Positions 1 through 5,400 of a stretch of DNA of 7,448 nucleotides are shown here, in pieces. The notes beneath the pieces were generated by a model. The model was not told where the DNA came from. It made no database searches and saw only the letters and a program-made list of their open reading frames with translations. A program made the translations under genes and the position numbers. The stretch is from CAYYGL01 sp964471235 (lineage in GTDB: Bacteria > Calditrichota > Calditrichia > RBG-13-44-9 > J075), in assembly GCA_964471235.1 (NCBI GenBank), contig CAYYGL010000218.1:1-7448 (forward strand). The letters run 5' to 3'. The stretch's first letter is position 1. The number at the start of each line of letters is the position of its first letter.

Positions 1-1
1 G

Positions 2-133
2 GGAAGAGGAACAGAGCAGGAGTTCAGTTCGACCCATTACGGCTTCAGCGGATGGTTCGGGAGTGTCAGTGTTCATTCTCCCCGGTCATTTGTTGCGATT
101 CCTGACCGAATGATTATGAATCGGGAACACTAA
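2..133 (+). CDS. Possible C-terminal tail of an unidentified protein, cut by the window edge
   Basis: The frame is open from the first complete codon to a TAA at 131-133, about 43 codons. The visible residues include the stretch GFSGWFGSVSVHSPRSF and the end ends in MIMNREH. I recognise no domain. Forty-three open codons can arise by chance, so this is weakly supported. The other two forward frames are less open. If real, the protein begins upstream of the window and runs in the same direction as arsR. About 320 bases of repeat-rich DNA separate it from arsR, so it would not share the ars transcript start proposed here. Confidence 0.25.
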   Translation, partial: GRGTEQEFSSTHYGFSGWFGSVSVHSPRSFVAIPDRMIMNREH

Positions 134-195
134 ATTTGAGTCCAATTGAAAAATTTTAAAAATGTACAACTATTCAGCTATATGCCCTTTTGTGT

Positions 196-239
196 CATTC
201 CGGCTTCCGACGGTTAATTTTCGTTAGATCGTCGGAATG
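196..239. repeat. Palindromic repeat (CATTCCG / TTCCGACG type)
   Basis: TTCCGACG at 205-212 is the exact reverse complement of CGTCGGAA at 230-237, with a 17-base A/T-rich loop. A competing pairing joins CATTCCG at 196-202 with CGGAATG at 233-239. No T-run follows on either strand, so it is not a good intrinsic terminator. It resembles the dispersed intergenic palindromes scattered through many bacterial genomes, but copy number cannot be seen from one window. Confidence 0.5.
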
Positions 240-259
240 CCGTAAGAATCTGAAACGAA

Positions 260-310
260 CCTCACCCATCCCCCAACCCCGCTTTTTGGGGCGGGAGGGG
301 TTGGGTGAGG
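260..310. repeat. GC-rich imperfect palindrome
   Basis: CCTCACCC at 260-267 pairs exactly with GGGTGAGG at 303-310. The interior (runs of C at 270-280, runs of G at 288-300) can pair further in several registers around a TTTTT loop. The flank on the plus strand is A-rich (TGAAAAAAAC) rather than T-rich, and the other side is not T-rich on the minus strand, so I do not call it a terminator. It lies inside the inverted-repeat-bounded segment upstream of arsR and is similar in style to the C/G-run palindromes at 6908-6936 and 6981-6999. Confidence 0.55.
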
Positions 311-399
311 TGAAAAAAACAACCACTGAACCATGAATAAGAACGAATGACATATAAAACATCAAATTTGCAGGTAAAGCTGAATAGTTACAAAATGCT

Positions 400-427
400 T
401 TGGAAATCAAACTATTTATCGTATATT
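400..427 (+). promoter_or_regulatory. Candidate arsR promoter
   Basis: TTGGAA at 400-405 (four of six matches to the sigma-70 -35 box) is followed after 16 bases by TATATT at 422-427 (five of six to the -10 box). This puts the transcript start at about 434, some 20 bases before the arsR start codon. The same segment also fits a Bacteroidetes-type promoter: TTTG at 399-402, then after 19 bases TATATTTA at 422-429 (consensus TAnnTTTG with one change). The -10 region lies inside the inverted repeat at 418-433, as expected for a repressor-controlled promoter. Confidence 0.55.
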
Positions 428-433
428 TACGAT
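418..433. promoter_or_regulatory. Candidate ArsR operator
   Basis: ATCGTA at 418-423 and TACGAT at 428-433 form a perfect 6-base inverted repeat around the spacer TATT. ArsR/SmtB repressors bind such A/T-rich dyads as homodimers, usually over or next to the promoter. This one covers the proposed -10 box and ends 21 bases before the arsR start codon. A further ACGAT follows at 436-440. Binding is inferred from position and symmetry, not shown. Confidence 0.6.
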
Positions 434-444
434 GAACGATAAAC

Positions 445-448
445 GAGG
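445..448 (+). promoter_or_regulatory. Shine-Dalgarno sequence of arsR
   Basis: GAGG lies 6 bases before the ATG at 455 and fixes that ATG as the start. The ATG at 432 is in another frame. Confidence 0.7.
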
Positions 449-454
449 TGTTGC

Positions 455-772
455 ATGGCGCAGGACAAACGAAACTTGTTCAGCCCGGAAGAAATTCACT
501 TAGCTGATATTGCCAGGGCGCTTTCCCACCCGGCGCGTATCAAAATCCTAAATATCCTCACCGACAAAAATGTCTGCATGTGCGGGGATATTGTGGACCT
601 GCTGCCGCTTTCCCAATCCACTGTGAGCCAGCACCTGAGAGAGTTAAAGCGGGTGGGGTTAATAAAAGGCGAAATCGAGGGGCCGAAAACCTGCTACTGC
701 CTGGATGAAGCCCAACTGGCAAAAGCCAAAGCGGCGTTCCTGAAATTGTTCTCCAGCGTATGCCGGTGTTAG
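455..772 (+). CDS. arsR: ArsR-family arsenite-responsive transcriptional repressor
   Basis: This is a 105-residue winged helix-turn-helix repressor of the ArsR/SmtB family, a normal length for the family. By family knowledge it binds the ars promoter as a dimer and leaves it when As(III) or Sb(III) binds cysteine thiolates. The N-terminal helix carries the LADIARALSHPARIKIL signature (residues 16-32). The recognition helix is in SQSTVSQHLRELKRVGLI (53-70), and the wing follows (71-83). Residues 39-45 read NVCMCGD, giving C41 and C43 at the place of the CxC metalloid site of E. coli-type ArsR. Two more CxC pairs are present: C80/C82 in the wing and C103/C105 at the very end. arsM follows 124 bases downstream on the same strand, so the pair is probably one autoregulated unit. 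The product call is firm; the exact As-binding cysteines are inferred. Confidence 0.93.
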   Translation: MAQDKRNLFSPEEIHLADIARALSHPARIKILNILTDKNVCMCGDIVDLLPLSQSTVSQHLRELKRVGLIKGEIEGPKTCYCLDEAQLAKAKAAFLKLFSSVCRC

Positions 773-784
773 AAGGTGGGGACA

Positions 785-861
785 GTGGCAGGTGGCAGTT
801 ATTGTTATTCGTCACTCATCACTCGTTACTCATTACGAAATACGCATCACATACCACGGAA
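785..861. repeat. Degenerate heptanucleotide tandem repeat between arsR and arsM
   Basis: About eleven 7-base units run in one register. The first two are identical (GTGGCAG at 785-791 and 792-798). Later ones vary around a TCRTYAC-like consensus, for example TCGTCAC at 809-815, TCATCAC at 816-822, TCGTTAC at 823-829 and TCATTAC at 830-836. The array is non-coding: it lies between the arsR stop and the arsM ribosome-binding site. It also creates an apparent in-frame upstream extension of arsM that should be ignored. Heptameric tandem repeats of this kind are known from cyanobacteria and some other phyla; their role is not established. Confidence 0.7.
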
Positions 862-883
862 AACTTAACCCATTCAACAGAAC

Positions 884-889
884 AAGGAG
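884..889 (+). promoter_or_regulatory. Shine-Dalgarno sequence of arsM
   Basis: AAGGAG lies 7 bases before the ATG at 897. It decides the start against the in-frame upstream ATG at 792, whose extra 35 residues would only translate the heptamer repeat. Confidence 0.85.
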
Positions 890-896
890 ACGAATT

Positions 897-1700
897 ATGT
901 CCGATAGCAATCCCATCAAAGAAGTGGTAAAGGAGAAGTACGGCAAAATTGCTGAGAACGCCAATGATACCGGCTGCTGTTCTTCCTGCGGCTGCTCGGA
1001 GACAACGGATTATTCCATGTTTAATGACTCCTATGCCGGTATGAGCGGTTATGTTGCCGAGGCGGATTTGGGGCTTGGCTGCGGGTTGCCCACGGAATTC
1101 GCCGACATACAATGGGGCAACGTGGTGGTGGATTTGGGTTCCGGCGCCGGGAACGATGCGTTTGTTGCCCGGGCGCTGGTGGGCGAGGCCGGGAAAGTGA
1201 TTGGTATAGATATGACGCCGGAGATGATTCACCTGGCGGAACAGAATGCCGGAAAGCGGGGTGTTGCCAACGTGGAGTTTTTGTTAGGAGACATCGAAGC
1301 CATTCCCCTGCCCGATGATACTGCTGATGTGGTAATCAGCAACTGTGTGCTAAACCTGGTTCCGGATAAACAACAGGCCTTTTCCGAGATTTATCGCATT
1401 CTGAAGCCGGGCGCCCATTTTTGCATCTCCGATGTGGTGCTTCAGGGGAAGCTGCCGTCCGCGTTGCAAACATCTGCTGAAATGTATGCCGGGTGCGTCG
1501 CCGGCGCGCTTCAGCAGGAGGACTACCTGGCGATAATCCGGGAAATTGGTTTCCGGGACATCAAAGTCCGCAGAAGCAAGCGCATTGACCTGCCGGATGA
1601 TTTACTGGCACAATATCTGAACAAATCCGAAATCGCAGATTATCCCAAAAGTGGGCTCGGCATTTTTAGTATTACCGTAACCGGGAAGAAACCGGCATGA
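897..1700 (+). CDS. arsM: Arsenite S-adenosylmethionine methyltransferase
   Basis: This 267-residue cytosolic enzyme transfers methyl groups from S-adenosylmethionine to trivalent arsenic, giving methylated and finally volatile arsenicals. The Rossmann-fold motif I is DLGSGAGNDAF (residues 79-89), followed by GIDMTPEMI (103-111) with the ribose-binding acidic residue D105. GDIEAIPLPDDTADVVISN (131-149) is the usual ArsM/UbiE-type segment. The three cysteines that bind As(III) in characterised ArsM enzymes are present: C62 in GLGCGLP, C150 in SNCVLN and C200 in AGCVAGAL. The 50-residue spacing of the last two matches the algal enzyme. An N-terminal CCSSCGC cluster (27-33) is also common in the family. 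Length and termini look complete. It follows arsR and is probably controlled by it. No pump or reductase gene accompanies it. The stop codon overlaps an ATG (ATGA at 1697-1700) that opens only a 12-codon frame. Confidence 0.94.
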   Translation: MSDSNPIKEVVKEKYGKIAENANDTGCCSSCGCSETTDYSMFNDSYAGMSGYVAEADLGLGCGLPTEFADIQWGNVVVDLGSGAGNDAFVARALVGEAGKVIGIDMTPEMIHLAEQNAGKRGVANVEFLLGDIEAIPLPDDTADVVISNCVLNLVPDKQQAFSEIYRILKPGAHFCISDVVLQGKLPSALQTSAEMYAGCVAGALQQEDYLAIIREIGFRDIKVRRSKRIDLPDDLLAQYLNKSEIADYPKSGLGIFSITVTGKKPA

Positions 1701-2154
1701 ACCAATCGTTTCAACATACAGCCAATCGCAGGTAGATAGTGGAACTATCAACGATGTAGTCGCTTGGTAAAAAGAGCACAGAGATACAATGACGAAATGG
1801 CTATTCATTGAAAAGAAGAAAATCGGAAGCTCGACGTAATGAAGAAGTAATCGGGATAAAATGTTAATGGCATTATCAAGATGCCGTTGTCGTATCACCG
1901 GGCAATCGGCGCGATGAGTTTACTGCTAACCCAAAAGGGCAAAAATGAAGAAGCGAATAGTCTAACAAATTGTAACCCAAATATTGGCATTCCGGAGAAA
2001 ATTCGGCTATATTCTTAATATTCGATTATTTTGTGGCAAGACGGAAAAGATGATATAATCGGAAAGAAAGACGATGGAGGAAATGTCCCGGTAAGGCAAA
2101 TCCATACAGCCATTCCAACAGAAAAAGATGTAACGATTTTGATATTTTGGGTAC
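1701..2154. other. A/T-richer stretch without an intact gene; possible decayed coding DNA
   Basis: All six frames are broken and I recognise no product. In the frame shared with the arsM stop (codon starts divisible by three), about 109 codons from 1863 to 2190 have only one internal stop (TAA at 2016). That run includes a 45-codon frame from ATG 1881 to 2018 and residues such as DGGNVPVRQIHTAIP after it. This is mildly more open than A/T-rich random DNA would be and may be an old, decayed coding region continuing into the AraC remnant downstream. A short dyad, GATAGT at 1735-1740 and ACTATC at 1744-1749, follows arsM but has no T-run. No RNA gene was recognised. Confidence 0.35.
2031..2059 (+). 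promoter_or_regulatory. Candidate promoter upstream of the hybrid regulator gene
   Basis: TATAAT at 2054-2059 is a perfect -10 box preceded by an extended -10 TG (2051-2052). TTGTGG at 2031-2036 stands 17 bases upstream as a partial -35 box. It would start a transcript near 2066 and leave a leader of roughly 380 bases, across the decayed AraC region, before the regulator gene. A match of this kind in A/T-rich DNA can be fortuitous. Confidence 0.3.
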
Positions 2155-2423
2155 ATGAATTGGGCACACCAGGACGAACCATTGATAAATGACAGGCTTA
2201 AGGACCGGATTGGAAAACCACTGGCAATAGTGGAATGTTGGAGTCTCTGTTGTATAATTTCCCGGAGATAGGCAAGGAACAGTTCCAAATGTGTCCACAA
2301 TATGTGCCGGTCACCAAAACTGCCTACTCGTCGGTTCCGCAGTCACTCCTATTCACGAAATATTTTGGCGAGGAATTCGGTGTCTCCCCAAAGGAGTTTG
2401 GAAAAGGTAATAAGGGATTATGA
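2155..2423 (+). pseudogene. Decayed AraC-family helix-turn-helix remnant
   Basis: The C-terminal half of an AraC-type DNA-binding domain can be read across three frames. Frame one gives VTKTAYS (2310-2330), the next gives VG (2330-2335), the next FRSHSY (2335-2352), and the first frame returns with FTKYFGEEFGVSPKEF (2352-2399) before a TGA at 2421-2423. Joined, this is a canonical second-HTH end of the AraC family (AYxVGFxSxSYFxKxFxxEFGVSPxEF). It requires three single-base losses that together restore the frame. Upstream, HQDEPLINDRLKDRIG (2167-2214) in another frame fits the first helices of the same domain, at a distance about nine residues short of normal; that part is less certain. The sequence differs from the HTH of the adjacent intact regulator, so it is not a recent copy of that gene end. 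The 5' limit is approximate. Confidence 0.55.
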
Positions 2424-2437
2424 AGAAATTCTGGTAG
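2412..2437 (+). other. Five-codon mini-ORF with a good ribosome-binding site just before the regulator gene
   Basis: AAGGGA at 2412-2417 precedes ATG at 2420, which opens MKKFW and stops at TAG 2435-2437, six bases before the proposed regulator start at 2443. It is out of frame with that gene. The regulator itself has no visible Shine-Dalgarno sequence at either candidate start. The mini-ORF could be a leader peptide coupled to the regulator by reinitiation, or the relic of an older start lost to a one-base deletion. Inserting one T after AAATT would make MKKF run into the regulator frame. Neither is proven. Confidence 0.3.
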
Positions 2438-2442
2438 CTTCC

Positions 2443-5400
2443 ATGTTGTTTCGTTTAACTCATTATCTTGTTGACTTGATGCATACGTCCTTTAAGTTGG
2501 GATTAGGATTCTGCTTAGTTTTGCTTCAACTGGCTTCCAATCTAAGCGTCTTACATGCCCAATCGGTTGATCCTGCAACAAGCCTGGCGGTAAAGTTCAA
2601 ATTCAATCACCTCACCATTGACGACGGCCTGTCGCAAAACCTGGTGTATTCCATTTTTCAAGACAGCAAGGGATTTCTCTGGTTCGGCACCAAAGACGGC
2701 CTGAACTGCTATGATGGCTATCGCTTCAAAGTATTCAAGCATGATCCGTATGATTCCACCACCCTTGCGGACAACGATCTGGTTTATTCCATTTTCGAGG
2801 ATCATGCCGGCCGGATATGGGTTGGGACACGTTCACTCAATCTCTTCGACCGTAACACCGAGACCGTTCGGCGTTTCGTGAACGACCCGGACAATCCGAA
2901 CAGTTTGATACCGGGACCGATTCGCGCCATTGCAGAGGATCAAGACGGTGCGCTTTGGCTTGGTTCTTCTGGCGGCGGTATTTGCCGCGTATCCCTGAGG
3001 CCCGTTTCTCAAGCCGGCAATAATGCTATTCGGGTACCGAACGGAGAGGGCTATGAGCAGGTAATCGTTGAATTCAGCCGCTTTGTCCACACACCCGGCG
3101 ATCCGGCAAGCCTGCACCACAACTCCGTTCGTGACCTTATCGTAGATCGCCACAACAGGTTGTGGATAGCCGGTAACAATTGGATCGATGTACTCGACCC
3201 CGAAACGGTCCGGAAGGGCGCAGTCGTATTCCGGCACCATCCACTCCCTCTCGACCGTCCCACCGATGTGATCGCGGTATATGAGGACCACAATGGCACG
3301 ATTTGGGTCGGTGGAAGCCACGAGTTATTCAAAGTGGTGGAAAAAGCCGGTCAACCCCTCCGGTTCGAGTCTTTCCCATTTGCCGTTTCGGGTGGTAACA
3401 ATTGGACCAACGACATTGCCGAAGATAGCGACGGCCGGCTGTGGATTGCCACCGGGACCCATCTTTCCATTTTCGATCCCAAGACCGAACAACATTTGCC
3501 AGTACACCATTACCCGAACGATCCCACCACCCTGAGCAACCCCGGCGTTCTGGCGGTTCTCCGCGACCGCAGCGGCAATATGTGGATTGGTACTGCGGGC
3601 AATGGGATCGATATTTACATTCCCAGGAACAATCGCATGTACCATTACCAGGGGAATTCCGAGGTGTTCCATTCTGCCAGTATCAGTCCCCGGACCCTGA
3701 TTGAAACTCCGGATGGCCACCTGTGGTTTGTGGACACTGCCGGAAATGTGTACGAGCTGGATCAAGTCACCGGTGCGGTTACCCGGCATCTGAAAGGCAG
3801 CACGGCAACCTTTTTCGTTCGCACCATGATCCGGGATCGCCACGGGAGCTTCTGGCTTGCCGCCAATGAAGGCCTGGTGTATTACAATCCACGGACGAAA
3901 CGGGTTGTGCATTATTCGTTTTTTGCATGGCAGGTGTTGGAAGGCAAAGACGGCAGCATCTGGGCGGCTACACAATCCGGTGTGGCTCGCTATGATCGTA
4001 CGACCGGCATTTGGCGGCGGTATACCTTCCCCAGGAGCGCCAATTTGCCGGGCGGGGACGTCACCCGTTTTGCCATATACCAGGACTCAGCGGGGGTGCT
4101 GTGGTTGGGAGGGGATGCCGGTTTGATCGGTTTCGATCCGGAGTTGAAAACGGTGCAAAGATACCTCAATGATCCTCATGACCCGCAGAGCTTGAGCAGC
4201 GACGTCATTTATTCTATCCTTCCGGATCCGCTACGGCCCAATCGCTACCTCTGGCTGGGTACGAAAGGTGGGGGCTTGAACCGCTTCGATATGCAAAACA
4301 AAACCTTTCAGCACTTCACAGAAAAAGATGGGCTGTCCAACAATGTGGTCTATGGGGTTCTCCCGGACAACCAGGGAAATCTCTGGATGAGCACCAACCA
4401 CGGGCTGTGCCGAATTCGCCTGAGTTCCGATTCCCTTGCAATCGCAAATGACCCCACCGGGATGGGCATTGTAGCCGTTAAGAATTTTGATGTCAGCGAT
4501 GGATTACAAAGCAATGAGTTCAACTATCATTCGTTTTGCAAGGGCAGCAGTGGCAGGCTATACTTTGGCGGAATCAATGGCATCACCTCATTTGCTCCCC
4601 AACAAATCCGGGATAATCGTTACCGGCCACCGGTGGTCATCACGGATTTTTTGCTTGCCTACAAACGTGTCGATCATCGCCAGCCGGGAGCACCACTAAG
4701 CCAGGCGATTTCGGAAACAAAGGAAATCACGCTTTCATATAAACAGAACGCTCTCTCTTTTGAATTCGCCGCCCTGGATTTTACGGCACCGCGAAAAAAC
4801 CAGTATGCTTACAAAATGGAAGGTGTGGATGACGACTGGCTCTATTCCGGCAATGAACACCGGGCGAATTATCTCAATCTTTCACCCGGTAAATACGTTT
4901 TTCGGGTGAAAGGGTCGAACAATGACGGTGTCTGGAACGAGGCGGGCACCTCGATCAAAATCACCATCCTGCCACCGTGGTGGCAAACCTGGTGGGCATA
5001 CACGGTTTACGGGTTGCTCTTTGTGGCGATTCTGTATGGCATCCGACGTTATGAGCTCAACCGGATACGACTCAAAGACCAGCTCAAAATGAAGCATTTC
5101 GAGACGGACAAACTCAAAGAGTTGGATCAAATGCGTTCCCGTTTTTTCGCGAATATCTCCCATGAGTTTCGCACCCCGCTTACGTTGATTCTTGGACAGA
5201 TCGAAAACCTGCGCACCGAAATTGGCAGCCCGAGCCAGAGGAAAAAACTCGATATGGCGATACGCCATGCCCGGAGGCTGCGAGAGCTTATCAACCAATT
5301 GCTGGACGTCGCCAAATTGGAAGCCGGCAAGATGCCGATTCGAGTTCAATTGGCGAACATCGTTCCATTTCTCAAAAAATTGTTTGCTTCATTTGAATCG

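Larger units (their letters stand above)
163..392. mobile_element. Candidate small non-autonomous element bounded by an inverted repeat
   Basis: AACTATTCAGCT at 168-179 is the exact reverse complement of AGCTGAATAGTT at 378-389. The match extends outward to TGTA on each side if a 2-base indel is allowed, giving ends at about 163 and 392. A second inverted pair, TGTCATTC at 193-200 and GAATGACA at 345-352, is nested inside, as are two palindromic repeats. There is no reading frame of note inside. This is the shape of a MITE-like element of about 230 bases. I could not find a convincing target-site duplication because the left flank is A/T-rich, so the element boundaries and its mobile nature are inference. 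Confidence 0.35.

Noticed and set aside
260..310. GC-rich hairpin as an intrinsic terminator
   Set aside because: No T-run follows the stem on either strand; an A-run follows on the plus strand.
195..410. Minus-strand 71-residue reading frame upstream of arsR
   Set aside because: It translates the two palindromic repeats and has no recognisable domain or ribosome-binding site.
785..861. Heptamer array as a CRISPR array
   Set aside because: The units are 7 bases long and contiguous, with no spacers.
792..896. Upstream in-frame ATG 792 as the arsM start
   Set aside because: The added residues only translate the heptamer repeat, and a strong AAGGAG stands 7 bases before ATG 897.
2007..2300. 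Minus-strand frames of 90-97 residues opposite the AraC remnant
   Set aside because: They have no family resemblance, two frames overlap each other, and the opposite strand has the recognisable AraC motif.
2302..2442. Extension of the HTCS reading frame to ATG 2302 (47 extra residues)
   Set aside because: The extra part translates the out-of-frame AraC remnant (it contains RFRSHSYSRN) and would place a charged stretch before the signal peptide.
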